Assembly (NCBI RefSeq): GCF_000143765.1
Contig: NZ_GL379773.1
Coordinates: 124,001-188,000, forward strand
Reading direction: 5' to 3'
DNA: 64,000 bases
Source of the DNA: Sphingobacterium spiritivorum ATCC 33861
GTDB taxonomy: Bacteria; Bacteroidota; Bacteroidia; Sphingobacteriales; Sphingobacteriaceae
Shown here: piece after piece, positions 9,352-18,419 of the stretch
Layout: every line of letters starts with the position of its first letter
Numbering within the stretch: the stretch's first letter is position 1
Program-made: the position numbers and the translations under genes
The notes under the pieces: model-generated
Databases searched by the model: none
What the model was told of the DNA's origin: nothing
Seen by the model: the letters and a program-made list of their open reading frames with translations, nothing else

Positions 9352-9507
9352 AGCGCCTGTTAATTAACTGTGTTTTGTATAACAGTTGGCGAGGATAACA
9401 ACTGACGCAATAGTATAACTTTTTCACAACCCGGGCGCTTTTCATTTTGCCCGCCAGCAGGAAATTGCATAAGTAAGCAAGTAGTCTGGGGAAAAGATAT
9501 AAAGTAC

Positions 9508-9544
9508 AAAGGCCTGATCATATAGAGAACATGATCAAGCCTTT
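9508..9544. terminator. bidirectional terminator between convergent genes
   Basis: AAAGGCCTGATCAT and ATGATCAAGCCTTT form a 14-bp stem with one mismatch around a 9-base loop, followed by short T-runs on both strands. It sits between the AddB-like gene (plus) and the JmjC-like gene (minus) and could end transcription from both. Confidence 0.7.
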
Positions 9545-9570
9545 TACTATAATAAGCATGTGGATACTTA

Positions 9571-10437
9571 TTATTTATATTTTTTCATTGCACGGTTTGC
9601 ACGGACTTTAGCAGTCTGGATTTTGTAATCAAACCACTTGTCTTTAAATATTTTACGCATAGTATCATCAAAATAGCGCGTAATAAACAGATTTCTGGCT
9701 CCCTTTAGCTTCTCACTAAATGAAGAAGGCAATGCTCTTACTGAGATAGAATAACCTTCTGTAGCATACTGAATATAATGCCACCAACCTGCCGGCATAT
9801 ATAATGTATCTCCGGGATGGATCTCAGCTTCGTAACCGTTCAATAACCTAAGCGCCGGATATTCTTCCAGACTGCTGAATTTCGGATTAGCGATACTATG
9901 AAAATTATAAGGCAACTTATACATCAGATCCGACTGGTTATTCGGGAACAACCATATTTTCTTTACACCCTGAAACTGAGAAATAAAGACATGCGACATA
10001 TCTATATCAAAGTGATTACGTGTAGATGATCCCTCACCTCCGAAGAACATATACGGCAGCCACTGTAATACCTTTCCTCCGGTTACGTCATTATAGATGA
10101 CATCTTTTTTCAGTTCCGGTCTGAGTTTTAACAAATCAAACAGGAATAAACGTAGTTCTGTGGGTTCTTTAGTAATCAGATTTAAATACTCCGCAAACGT
10201 CATTTTTCCTACCGGTGCGCTTGCAGCACGATCCCGTGACTCTTCTTCCTTCCCATATACAGAAATCATTTCGTCTCCGGCTATTTCCTTGAAATAGTCA
10301 TAGCTCCATTTCTTCCAACATGCACTTTCAGGACTTATAAAGTCCTTTATAATGACAGGTTGACCCTTTTTCAAGTAATCTCTGATAAAATCACTTGGAG
10401 CTATTCCTGAGATACTATTGACTGGTTTTAATTTCAC
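9571..10437 (-). CDS. cupin-8/JmjC-like Fe(II)/2-oxoglutarate oxygenase
   Basis: The 288-residue protein has the cupin-8 (JmjC-like) core. The metal ligands are NHFDID (H142, D144) and the distal GWWHYIQ (H220). The typical HPGDTLYMPAGWWHY strand lies at about residues 207-221, and QGVKKIWLFP at about 156-165 supplies candidate 2-oxoglutarate contacts. Families of this fold hydroxylate proteins or small molecules; the substrate here is unknown. The start appears to be a GTG at 10437, since no upstream ATG is in frame and the homologous-looking N-terminus (KPVNSIS) begins right there. It is downstream of gldN on the same strand, 165 bases away. No functional tie to T9SS is evident. Confidence 0.75.
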   Translation of the reverse strand: MKLKPVNSISGIAPSDFIRDYLKKGQPVIIKDFISPESACWKKWSYDYFKEIAGDEMISVYGKEEESRDRAASAPVGKMTFAEYLNLITKEPTELRLFLFDLLKLRPELKKDVIYNDVTGGKVLQWLPYMFFGGEGSSTRNHFDIDMSHVFISQFQGVKKIWLFPNNQSDLMYKLPYNFHSIANPKFSSLEEYPALRLLNGYEAEIHPGDTLYMPAGWWHYIQYATEGYSISVRALPSSFSEKLKGARNLFITRYFDDTMRKIFKDKWFDYKIQTAKVRANRAMKKYK

Positions 10438-10602
10438 AAGATTGACTGTATAATTTATCTTCTAAATACAAACTTAAAAAAAAATATTCCTATTAAGTGC
10501 TCTGAGTAGTGATATAATATTTCCTTTTATAAGACCACTAACTGAGGAGACAAGTTAATAAGAATATTTCTAAATAAGGGTGACAGAGGTCACATTTTTA
10601 TC

Positions 10603-11625
10603 TTAATATGACCACAGATCCTGCTCGTAGTCCATTAATGTTTTCTTAATTCGTTCAGACTCATATAGTCTGTCTACACCTTCCGCCATATAATCTTTTA
10701 TCCGCAGATCTTCCGGATTAGATTGCTTAACAATATAGCTGGAGAACATTCTCTTGATAAATACATCATCATAGCTAAGTCCCGTGGCATCATTATGTCT
10801 GTTTACCACTTCCTTGTTTACAAATACATGTCTTGCTTCCGGGAAATAGATCCAGAAAGCAGGAGTCGCATCTACCTGAGGTGTGAACGTATTCTCCTGT
10901 GCAGGCAATGCTGTTGATGCAGGTGTCTCTGCGGCCGGTGTTTCTGGTTGTACTGCAAACGGGTCAAAAGGATTACCGCCTGATGCTGCAGTAGAGTTGC
11001 CCGGAAGAACTGGTGTAGTCGCCAGACCTTCTATATTCGGAGTGATCAGTGGTGCGATACCAACAATACGAGGTTCAAATACAGAACGTTGTTTATCGAA
11101 GATCCAGTCTTCTTTTATTCGGAATTTGACAACATTCTCGCCACTGAATTTCCTTGCTTCATAATGTGATTTGACAACCTCATTATTTTCATTATACTCT
11201 TCTACCAAAGTACTGTCTCCTCCAAAACGGGACATTACCTGATCCACAGGAAGTACATTCTTGAAGCTGTCACCGTTTGGATCATTTTCTGTAGGAGTAG
11301 GATCATATGCCGTTAACTCGCCTTTCATCACAGCATCCACGATAATATCAATCAATCTGGATTTAGGCGATGCAAATGCTTTATTCATCTTCTCGCGCAG
11401 ATCGATTTCTCTCCATACCCGTTTGCTATATGCAATATCAGTCTGTCTGACATTTGCATATGGGATTACTTTTCTTTCTGCAATATCGGATTTTACAGCA
11501 TATCCGTCCACAGGAGGTTCCTCCACCTGAATAGGCTTTGTACTATTCGAGAGGTTCTCCTGTTGCGCAAACACAAATGGCGTATAAGCAGAAGCCAACA
11601 GCAATAAAACACCTAACTTTTTCAT
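10603..11625 (-). CDS. gldN: type IX secretion ring protein GldN
   Basis: The 340-residue secreted protein has a signal peptide (MKKLGVLLLLASAYTPFVFA, cut before QQ). The GldN/PorN hallmark region includes DIAYSKRVWREIDLREKMN, then KSRLIDIIVDAVMKGELTAYDP and an FRIKEDWIFDKQRS segment. A Pro/Thr/Ala-rich linker occupies about residues 205-245, and the end contains YFPEARHVFVNKE. GldN binds GldK to form the large periplasmic ring of the type IX secretion system, associated with the outer membrane and peptidoglycan. It is the last gene of gldKLMN, 92 bases after gldM. The family assignment rests on both sequence and gene order. Confidence 0.93.
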   Translation of the reverse strand: MKKLGVLLLLASAYTPFVFAQQENLSNSTKPIQVEEPPVDGYAVKSDIAERKVIPYANVRQTDIAYSKRVWREIDLREKMNKAFASPKSRLIDIIVDAVMKGELTAYDPTPTENDPNGDSFKNVLPVDQVMSRFGGDSTLVEEYNENNEVVKSHYEARKFSGENVVKFRIKEDWIFDKQRSVFEPRIVGIAPLITPNIEGLATTPVLPGNSTAASGGNPFDPFAVQPETPAAETPASTALPAQENTFTPQVDATPAFWIYFPEARHVFVNKEVVNRHNDATGLSYDDVFIKRMFSSYIVKQSNPEDLRIKDYMAEGVDRLYESERIKKTLMDYEQDLWSY

Positions 11626-11717
11626 CCGTATATATTTTTTTTAAACGGCTATGTCACTCTCCGATTTCCGATCCTCTTGTGGATTTTGAAAAATCGCAAT
11701 AGCTTCATAACCCTGTA

Positions 11718-13241
11718 TTAATTTGTAACCTGGAATGAAATAGGATCCAGATTTTGTGCCACTCCGTCAGGACCAACACCCACAATATTATAAATCGCAA
11801 CTAACGTACCAGGAGTAATTGCCCCTAGCCCTGTTTTCATCTGTGCCGAGAAGCTCGAACCAGAAGATTGATAAGGGCCAATAGGATCAACTCTTGGTTT
11901 CAGGATATACATATTAAATTTAGTAATGCTGAACTTAGCATCAAACTCAAAATTATCCAATGCTGCTGAAACTACATTCTGACCTCTAAGTTGTGCTGCC
12001 GAAATAGCACCTCCTGTTTTTCCTGCCACTCTTGCCGCAGGTTTCGGTATGCGTTTTACACGAAACTCAGTTGTTCCCAGTTGCTGTACTTTACCGTCAA
12101 TCTTAGCAGACACACTTACTGTTGCTTTTCCGGGAGTAGTCACTTTAGCAGAGTATTTACCTCCTGATCCGGAGATCGTTACTCCGTTTCCTGCCACCTG
12201 GATACTACTCATCGGAATACCCGGAGCAGATACTGAAATTGGATTTGAAACTCCAATGTACAATACGTTCATAGCATCCGGAGATACTACTGCAGATGGT
12301 TTGGCTACCTGATAAGTCATTGGCTCTGTCAGATATTCCTTCATTGTTCCGTCGGTCTGTTTTACAAGGATTTTACCTTGCCATTTAAATTCGCCTACAG
12401 AAGAGGTATTGACCGAATAAAGTCCCTGACCATCTTTTACATTCAGTGCACCACCGTTTACTGAAATACTTGGATTGGATTTGGAATCATAAGCAGTCAA
12501 AAATACTTTAGCGGTATAAGGTTGTCCCTGTATCAGATATGAAGTAGGAGCAACTGCAACAGCAGAGAATCTATCCAGATTGACAACTGCCTGATCCATT
12601 TTACCGAAAATATGTTTTACAACAGCTGATTCTGTATTCTTAGCATCAGCTTTGATTTTTTCTAATGCTGTGATCGCTGCAGTCAATGGAATACCATCGC
12701 CAAAGTTAGAATCTTCCCAGGTCTTTTTGATTCCTGCACGTGGCGCCGGATCCTGAGCAAACAGACTGAAACTTACTTCCTTATTGGTCAATTTCTCTAA
12801 TTCATCTTTTGTTGAATTGATCATATCCCGCAATTGCTTTCCACGCTTCTCAGTGATCATCAGGCGGTAAGCGATATCGGTATTATTCCTTTTGATCAGA
12901 TCTCCCGTTTCACTATCTTCTCCGCCACCTTCCTGTGCCAAAAGTGTCTTCAGCTCATCAACATAAGCTGTCAATTTTGCTGTTAACTGTTGTGCCTTCT
13001 CTGCTTTTTCTAAAATAGGTCTGGCACGCTCCGGGTTTTCTTTCATTTTTGTCTCCCGAAATGACAAAAACATATTATCAATCCCAGCTTGTGTATTCTG
13101 GGTTGATGTACTTAAGCTGTTTGCTAAATTTTTGAATGCATCTAAAATGGAATCACTTACATTCAGCGCTACTAATCCTAGTAGAACCAAATATAGGATC
13201 CCAATCATCTTCTGTCTGGGTGTTTCTCTATGACCTGCCAT
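11718..13241 (-). CDS. gldM: type IX secretion/gliding motor protein GldM
   Basis: The 507-residue protein starts MAGHRETPRQKMIGILYLVL and has a single N-terminal membrane helix (about residues 13-31), followed by a long periplasmic part. The first periplasmic domain is helical (LEKAEKAQQLTAKLTAYVDEL). Several beta-sandwich domains follow, containing AVAPTSYLIQGQPYTAKVFL, NVLYIGVSNPISVSAPGIP and KRIPKPAARV. This is the GldM/PorM architecture. The dimer works with GldL in the inner membrane to turn proton-motive force into motion and reaches across the periplasm to the GldK-GldN ring. It follows gldL by 44 bases. Confidence 0.96.
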   Translation of the reverse strand: MAGHRETPRQKMIGILYLVLLGLVALNVSDSILDAFKNLANSLSTSTQNTQAGIDNMFLSFRETKMKENPERARPILEKAEKAQQLTAKLTAYVDELKTLLAQEGGGEDSETGDLIKRNNTDIAYRLMITEKRGKQLRDMINSTKDELEKLTNKEVSFSLFAQDPAPRAGIKKTWEDSNFGDGIPLTAAITALEKIKADAKNTESAVVKHIFGKMDQAVVNLDRFSAVAVAPTSYLIQGQPYTAKVFLTAYDSKSNPSISVNGGALNVKDGQGLYSVNTSSVGEFKWQGKILVKQTDGTMKEYLTEPMTYQVAKPSAVVSPDAMNVLYIGVSNPISVSAPGIPMSSIQVAGNGVTISGSGGKYSAKVTTPGKATVSVSAKIDGKVQQLGTTEFRVKRIPKPAARVAGKTGGAISAAQLRGQNVVSAALDNFEFDAKFSITKFNMYILKPRVDPIGPYQSSGSSFSAQMKTGLGAITPGTLVAIYNIVGVGPDGVAQNLDPISFQVTN

Positions 13242-13285
13242 AATGTAATTTTTTAATTAATAAACTTTGATTATTAAAAGATTAC

Positions 13286-13930
13286 TTATGATTTGTTTGG
13301 ATTCATAGCAGAAAGCATATTTCCATAGATCGCATTTAGAGAAGCTAGGTTTTTGTTGAACGTACTCACTTGCTCCTTGAATTGTTGCATATCAGTAGAG
13401 GATTCATTAAATGTTTTCAAATCCGCAGCTGCGCGGTCAAATGCTGAGCTTAGATTTGCAGCACCTGCTGATGCCGCATTCAGTTTATCTGCAAACAGAT
13501 TGGTAGCAGTAGCGGTATCTGCTACTTTAGAGATTGAAGCTACCTTGTCGCTGAATGTACGTAGTCCGTCTCCTAAATTACCAATAAGGTTTTCATCTAT
13601 TTTAGCATCCTGCAATAATTTGTCTAATGCCGCAGTATTGCCTGTTGCTGCAGGAGCTGCTGCTATAGCCGGGCGTGCACCCGCCTTTGGCAACTCTCCG
13701 TTATAATCTTCGTCCAACTCAGGATATACCCTTGTCCAGTCTACTTCTGATTCGCTTGCCAAAAAACCCATTATGAAGAACAAAAGTGCTTCAACAGCCA
13801 ATCCAATACCTATCATCCACTCACCACCTTTAAAATGGAGAATTTTAAACATTAATCCAATGATTACGACAGTAGCACCCCAGTTGATCAAGGTGTTAAT
13901 ACCAAATTTAAACTTACGTTTTGTTGCCAT
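13286..13930 (-). CDS. gldL: type IX secretion/gliding motor protein GldL
   Basis: The 214-residue protein has two closely spaced membrane helices. The first is INWGATVVIIGLMFKILHF (about residues 15-33) and the second WMIGIGLAVEALLFFIMGF (about 38-56), the diagnostic GldL hairpin including the conserved helix-2 Glu implicated in proton coupling. The rest is a cytoplasmic, coiled-coil-prone Ala/Ser/Asn-rich region (LNAASAGAANLSSAFDRAAA). GldL forms the proton-driven inner-membrane motor with GldM. It lies 46 bases after gldK. Confidence 0.95.
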   Translation of the reverse strand: MATKRKFKFGINTLINWGATVVIIGLMFKILHFKGGEWMIGIGLAVEALLFFIMGFLASESEVDWTRVYPELDEDYNGELPKAGARPAIAAAPAATGNTAALDKLLQDAKIDENLIGNLGDGLRTFSDKVASISKVADTATATNLFADKLNAASAGAANLSSAFDRAAADLKTFNESSTDMQQFKEQVSTFNKNLASLNAIYGNMLSAMNPNKS

Positions 13931-13976
13931 TTTCTTAAAAATAATTTATGTCTTTCTTAAAATTAGTAGTTCACTT

Positions 13977-15278
13977 TTATTTGGTCACACCTGTATATCG
14001 TGTCACAGATCTGAATCCGATATAGGATTTTGCGGTGTCCTGATATTCATATTGACGGGTAGAGTTTTGCAGGAAATAACCGATATCTTTCCATGATCCG
14101 CCACGTACGACTTTACGTTTCATTGCATTCTGATCACTCGCCTTCGCGCTGTGAGCATAAGTCGGGTTCATATCATGAACGAAAGAATATGCTGATTCAT
14201 CATAGCTCGATTGTGTCCATTCGGCCACGTTACCTGCCATATTATATAATCCGAAATCATTTGGCCAGTAGGAATATACCGGAGCAGTATAAGCTGCACC
14301 ATCATCAATATAGTTACCTCTCCCCGGTTTGAAATTGGCCATCAGACAACCTCTTGCATTTCTCGCCGAAGGTCCTCCCCACGGATATTGCATACCGTTT
14401 TTTCCGGCTCTCGCAGCATATTCCCATTCCGCTTCCGAAGGAAGCTGATAAGGCATGCGTTCTACTTCTCTGTTTTTAGCCGCAGCATTATTAAACAGAC
14501 GGGTTCTCCAGGTATTGAATGCCTGTGCCTGTTTCCAGGTTACACCTACTACAGGGTATTCATCAAACGAAGGATGAGAAAAGTATCCTTCCACCATAGG
14601 CTCGTTTTGTGCATAACTAAAATCGCTTACCCAAACTGTTGTATCCGGATATACCAGGATAGTATCTCTCATTATAAATTCTGATCTGCTGCGGGAAGGA
14701 TCATTCTTAGCTGCGATTGCTCTGCGGAGATCATACCATTCATAATGGTATTTAAGCAATCTTACATCGATTTCATTTTTTCCGAAGATACGGTCCTCAC
14801 CCTGATAATACATGCTGTTCACACGTTCGCGTTGGGTCTGATCTTTTGTTTTCCACGGAGATTTACTCTGAACTTTATTCCAGTCAATATGACGTTCTCC
14901 GGAAGTAGGAGTTGTACCCTGATTCTGAATAAAATAGGAATCATCACCAAGAAAATTGGTGATAAGAATGGAGTCACGCACCCAGTTCACAAATTGGCGG
15001 TACTCACTATTAGATATCTCTGTATCATCCATATAGAAAGGTGCAATAGTCACCTGTCTGTTTTGAGACACCTGCGAAAAGGTAATATCTTCATCGGACT
15101 GTCCCATAATAAACGTACCTCCGGGAATAAGTACCATTCCATAAGGCGTTTTATTGGCTTTCAGTTTATCTAATCTCACCCCCAGTAACTCTCCGTTATT
15201 ACCGGGACCTTTGCAGCTACTGATAAGCAGAGAGCCCATAACAGCAAGAGTAAGAACTTTAAATAAATTATAATTCAT
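13977..15278 (-). CDS. gldK: type IX secretion lipoprotein GldK
   Basis: The 433-residue lipoprotein has the lipobox cysteine at residue 22 (GSLLISSC). The rest is an FGE-sulfatase (SUMF1-like) fold: MVLIPGGTFIMGQSDED, DTEISNSEYRQFVNWV, PVVGVTWKQAQAFNTWR, LPSEAEWEYAARAGKNG, GLYNMAGNVAEWTQS, VVRGGSWKD and IGFRSV near the end. This is the GldK/PorK arrangement. It is a structural ring component with GldN, not an active formylglycine enzyme. It is the first gene of gldKLMN. A near-palindrome about 65 bases upstream may be regulatory. Confidence 0.95.
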   Translation of the reverse strand: MNYNLFKVLTLAVMGSLLISSCKGPGNNGELLGVRLDKLKANKTPYGMVLIPGGTFIMGQSDEDITFSQVSQNRQVTIAPFYMDDTEISNSEYRQFVNWVRDSILITNFLGDDSYFIQNQGTTPTSGERHIDWNKVQSKSPWKTKDQTQRERVNSMYYQGEDRIFGKNEIDVRLLKYHYEWYDLRRAIAAKNDPSRSRSEFIMRDTILVYPDTTVWVSDFSYAQNEPMVEGYFSHPSFDEYPVVGVTWKQAQAFNTWRTRLFNNAAAKNREVERMPYQLPSEAEWEYAARAGKNGMQYPWGGPSARNARGCLMANFKPGRGNYIDDGAAYTAPVYSYWPNDFGLYNMAGNVAEWTQSSYDESAYSFVHDMNPTYAHSAKASDQNAMKRKVVRGGSWKDIGYFLQNSTRQYEYQDTAKSYIGFRSVTRYTGVTK

Positions 15279-15341
15279 TGTTAATTATGCAATTGAACAA
15301 ATAAGCAGATCAAAATTCAGTGCCCTCAATAACAATATTTT

Positions 15342-15354
15342 ATTGACGGTCAAT
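15342..15354. promoter_or_regulatory. near-palindrome upstream of gldK
   Basis: ATTGACGGTCAAT consists of 6-base arms (ATTGAC and GTCAAT) around a single G. It lies 64 bases upstream of the gldK start codon. A weak promoter-like pair (ATTG at 15327-15330, 21 bases, CTTATTTG at 15298-15305 on the minus strand) lies between it and gldK. An operator role for the first gene of the T9SS operon is only a possibility. Confidence 0.3.
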
Positions 15355-15472
15355 GTGTAAAAATACAACGTTTAATCAATATTCAGCGTTTTCCTCTTTA
15401 ATTTTTTTTTTATTGTCAGTATAGCCCTACATAATTAACATAGAATCCGGCTTTCTGTTCTTCCTAGAAAAC

Positions 15473-15500
15473 AAAAAAGGTGTCATCACAGACACCCTTT
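15473..15500 (-). terminator. rho-independent terminator after the hemD-like gene
   Basis: On the minus strand AAAGGGTGTC and GACACCTTTTTT form a stem of at least 9 bp around a TGTGAT loop, followed by T residues. It lies about 20 bases past the stop of the hemD-like gene and separates it from gldK. Confidence 0.85.
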
Positions 15501-15521
15501 CCTATTAAGATTTTTTTTATT

Positions 15522-16301
15522 CTATTTATTTACCAACTTGATGTATTGCTCAACAGCCATTGTCATACTTGGAGCAGCAGGAGTGGGTGCCGGAATATCC
15601 AGAATCAATCCATGATCCAGCAATGCTTGTTGTGTAGTTGCTCCGAAAGCAGCGATACGGGTGTTGTTCTGCTTAAAGTCCGGAAAGTTTTCATAAAGAG
15701 ACTGCACACTGGAAGGACTGAAGAAAACAATGATATCGTAAAATACATCTTTCAGATCCGAAAGATCACTGATTACCGTACGGAACAAAACTGCAGGAGT
15801 AAAATTATATCCGTTGACCTGCAACCAGTTTTGTGTTTCTTCATTTGCCACATCCGAACATGGGAACAGGAATTTTTCTTTGCTGTGTTTTTTCAACACA
15901 TCTTCCAGATCCTTTGCGGTCTGTTTGCCGAAGAAAATCTTACGCTTACGATATTGAATGTATTTTTGAAGGTAAAGAGCAATGGCTTCTGTAATACAGA
16001 AATACTTCATCTCTGCCGAAACTTCGAATCTCATTTCTTCACAAACACGGAAAAAATGATCAACAGCGTTTTTACTGGTAAAGATTACTGCAGTATGCTC
16101 GGAAAGATTTATTTTGTCTCTTCTTACATCTTTTGCAGGCACCCCTTCCACGTGAATAAAGCCTCTGAAATCTAACTTTAAGTTATATTTTTCAGCTAAA
16201 TTAAAATAAGGAGACTTATCATTATCTGGTTTTGGAATAGTAACTAGAATACTCTTTACTTTCTTGGCTCTTTCTACATCAGAAGTTTGCATATTGTTCA
16301 T
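15522..16301 (-). CDS. hemD: uroporphyrinogen-III synthase-like protein
   Basis: The 259-residue protein has the two-lobed HemD pattern: VKSILVTIPKPDNDKSPYFN at the start, AVIFTSKNAVDHFF, YFCITEAIALYL, KEKFLFPCSDVANEE, DIIVFFSPSSVQSL and TRIAAFGATTQQALLDHG. The SP-S-V and FG-T blocks are the best family markers. HemD converts hydroxymethylbilane to uroporphyrinogen III in the cytoplasm. The family is very divergent in sequence, so confidence is good but not complete. Its ATG abuts the stop codon of the upstream membrane-protein gene (TAAATG), indicating translational coupling. A terminator follows. Confidence 0.82.
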   Translation of the reverse strand: MNNMQTSDVERAKKVKSILVTIPKPDNDKSPYFNLAEKYNLKLDFRGFIHVEGVPAKDVRRDKINLSEHTAVIFTSKNAVDHFFRVCEEMRFEVSAEMKYFCITEAIALYLQKYIQYRKRKIFFGKQTAKDLEDVLKKHSKEKFLFPCSDVANEETQNWLQVNGYNFTPAVLFRTVISDLSDLKDVFYDIIVFFSPSSVQSLYENFPDFKQNNTRIAAFGATTQQALLDHGLILDIPAPTPAAPSMTMAVEQYIKLVNK

Positions 16302-17243
16302 TTATTTGCTCAACGTTCTCACTAATATCAATATCGGTGCGATTTCTAGGCAGCAAAGGTACAAAATTAAATAAAAAAGAGAAAACCTAAGATTGCCGAA
16401 CAGGTGGAAAGCAGTGCGTAAATACCTGTATATAAACAAAATAAAAACTAAAATTATTGAGAAGGATATGACGAATGTAAAATAAGCAGACGGCAATAAA
16501 CTCAAAACCAAGACTGTCGGCATCAGAATTAACATACTGTTAAAATAAACTAAATATAGAACGGCAATGTATTCCCTGACCAGTTTATCCAATTCAAACA
16601 CAAAAGAAATGAATCTTATAAACAGAATTTTGAGAATAAACAGTACCCCTACGATCAGCGAAATTTTGAGAAAATTATTTAACGTCAACGAATAGCCGTT
16701 GCCTGACATATAAGCATCATACATCAGTAAAAAAAGTCCCAGGGTGAAACTGAAGATGATATATAAAAAGATATAAGACCAGGAAGTAGCCATATTGTCT
16801 TCTTTACTGACCTGTTGTAACAACCGGTCTTTAAAATAAGCTTCAATAATGACATTGAAATCCAATGGAAAAAACAAGCGTACCAAGGCTACGGCAAATA
16901 CGAGTATCATAATAATACTGATAATCCATACCGGACGATTTTCTCTGGCATCTCCGGATCTGACAGCATCCGGACGATCTTTCTTTAACGTTTCAGCAAA
17001 CTTCAACCATTTGATAAAGTCTCCGTTTGTAACAATCACTTTATCCTTTATCTCTTGGGGAATGGTAATTCCGCGATCAGGATCCGGCACAATAAGCGGA
17101 TACATCTTTTGAAGAGAAGAGACCGTATCTACATACAAGGAGTCAGTTTGTATACTTATATTTGCTACCGAACGATGCGGCAACAAAAGCCCCATTACGA
17201 TTATCAAACATAAAATAACGAATTGCTTCGCGGACATAGACAT
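16302..17243 (-). CDS. DUF4271-type multi-spanning membrane protein
   Basis: The 313-residue protein begins with a signal-like helix (FVILCLIIVMGLLLPHR) and a short extracytoplasmic segment. About six hydrophobic helices follow (for example VWIISIIMILVFAVALV, SYIFLYIIFSFTLGLFLL, LILMPTVLVLSLLP, FVISFSIILVFILFIYRYL). The combination with an immediately downstream hemD-like gene is what I recall of the Bacteroidetes DUF4271 family. Function unknown. Its stop codon abuts the hemD-like ATG, so the two are co-translated. It diverges from tag over a 63-base gap. Confidence 0.75.
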   Translation of the reverse strand: MSMSAKQFVILCLIIVMGLLLPHRSVANISIQTDSLYVDTVSSLQKMYPLIVPDPDRGITIPQEIKDKVIVTNGDFIKWLKFAETLKKDRPDAVRSGDARENRPVWIISIIMILVFAVALVRLFFPLDFNVIIEAYFKDRLLQQVSKEDNMATSWSYIFLYIIFSFTLGLFLLMYDAYMSGNGYSLTLNNFLKISLIVGVLFILKILFIRFISFVFELDKLVREYIAVLYLVYFNSMLILMPTVLVLSLLPSAYFTFVISFSIILVFILFIYRYLRTAFHLFGNLRFSLFYLILYLCCLEIAPILILVRTLSK

Positions 17244-17306
17244 AGTTCTTTTTTCGAGATGTAAAGTTAAAATAAAAAATCAGAAGACCACTTAAACATA
17301 ATCAAT

Positions 17307-17876
17307 ATGCCAAAATCAATTGTCAGATGTTCCTGGTGCGGAACAGACGAACTATACAGCCAGTACCATGACAAAGAATGGGGTAAACAGGTAAAGGATG
17401 AAAAGACACTGTTTGAGTTTTTGGTACTGGAATCTGCACAGGCGGGTTTGAGCTGGATCACAATTTTGAGAAAACGGGAGAATTACCGTCGTCTCTTTGC
17501 CAACTTTGAATATAAGAAAGTGGCCGAGTTTACAGAAAAGAATGTAGAGGAATTAATGCAGGATGCGGGCATTATCCGCAACAGACTGAAAATAAAGAGT
17601 ACGATCGAGAATGCAAAGATCTTTATGAAAGTACAGCAGGAATTCGGCAGCTTTTACAATTACCTGTATTCCTTCATGCCAGACAATGCCCCGATCATCA
17701 ATGAAGTAAAATCTATGAGCGATGTACCCGTCAGTACTCCGGAGTCAGATGCAATAGCAAAAGATTTAAAGAAAAGAGGGGTAAAATTCTTTGGCACAAC
17801 GATCTGCTATGCATATATGCAGGCCGTAGGTATGGTAAATGATCATATCGTCACATGTTCCTTCAGAGATCGTTAA
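17307..17876 (+). CDS. tag: DNA-3-methyladenine glycosylase I
   Basis: The 189-residue protein matches Tag in length and motifs: RCSWCG, YHDKEWG, LFEFLVLESAQAGLSWITIL, AGIIRNRLKIKSTIENA and FFGTTICYAYMQAVGMVNDH. The zinc ligands fall at the expected spacing, C8 and H21 near the start and H180 and C184 near the end. The enzyme removes 3-methyladenine from alkylated DNA to start base-excision repair. It is convergent with hpt, and the two stop codons overlap in the TTAA at 17873-17876. Confidence 0.96.
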   Translation: MPKSIVRCSWCGTDELYSQYHDKEWGKQVKDEKTLFEFLVLESAQAGLSWITILRKRENYRRLFANFEYKKVAEFTEKNVEELMQDAGIIRNRLKIKSTIENAKIFMKVQQEFGSFYNYLYSFMPDNAPIINEVKSMSDVPVSTPESDAIAKDLKKRGVKFFGTTICYAYMQAVGMVNDHIVTCSFRDR

Positions 17877-18418
17877 GATTTCGAAGGAATATGTTGGTAA
17901 ATATCTGGAAGATTGCGGCATTGCCCGTTATAATCCAACCCGTATCCAATGACAAACTCTTTCTCTATCTCAAACCCTATATACATAATGTTATCAAACT
18001 GTACCTGCAGATTGGCCGGTTTCATTAACAATGCACAAACTGAAATACTGGCCACGCCCAGTTTTTCTAAAGCTTCCATTGTATGCTTCAACGAGTGACC
18101 GGAATCAATAATATCTTCCACTATAATGACATCTCTGCCTGTGAGATCCATTCCTACTCCTATCAGTTCCGCAATGTCTTGCTGCTCCACACCTTTGTAG
18201 GAAGCCAGTTTAACAAAGGAAAGCTCGGAGGGAATGACAACCTGTTTCATCAGATCTGACATAAACATAAAACACCCGTTTAATACCCCAATAAATACAG
18301 GGTGCTTATTTTCAAAGCGCATATTCAGATCGATACCTATCAGACGTATACGTTTTTGTATCTGATCATGATCAATCATAATCTCAAATTCCAGATTATC
18401 TACTGTAAGGTATTTCAT
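17873..18418 (-). CDS. hpt: hypoxanthine phosphoribosyltransferase
   Basis: The 181-residue protein has the purine PRTase fold. It contains FIGVLNGCFMFMSDLM early, SYKG at about residues 73-76 and the PRPP-binding loop VIIVEDIIDSGHSL (residues 97-110, with the acidic pair E101-D102). The C-terminal YIGFEIEKEFVIGYGLDYN carries the typical FVVGYGLDY-type motif. The enzyme salvages hypoxanthine (and usually guanine) to nucleotides. It begins one base after the stop of the upstream transglycosylase gene, so the two are probably co-transcribed. Confidence 0.94.
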   Translation of the reverse strand: MKYLTVDNLEFEIMIDHDQIQKRIRLIGIDLNMRFENKHPVFIGVLNGCFMFMSDLMKQVVIPSELSFVKLASYKGVEQQDIAELIGVGMDLTGRDVIIVEDIIDSGHSLKHTMEALEKLGVASISVCALLMKPANLQVQFDNIMYIGFEIEKEFVIGYGLDYNGQCRNLPDIYQHIPSKS

Positions 18419-18419
18419 A

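Noticed and set aside
10580..10593. GTGAC-AGAG-GTCAC inverted repeat after gldN
   Set aside because: The T-run is on the wrong strand for gldN and no plus-strand gene precedes it, so I do not call a terminator.
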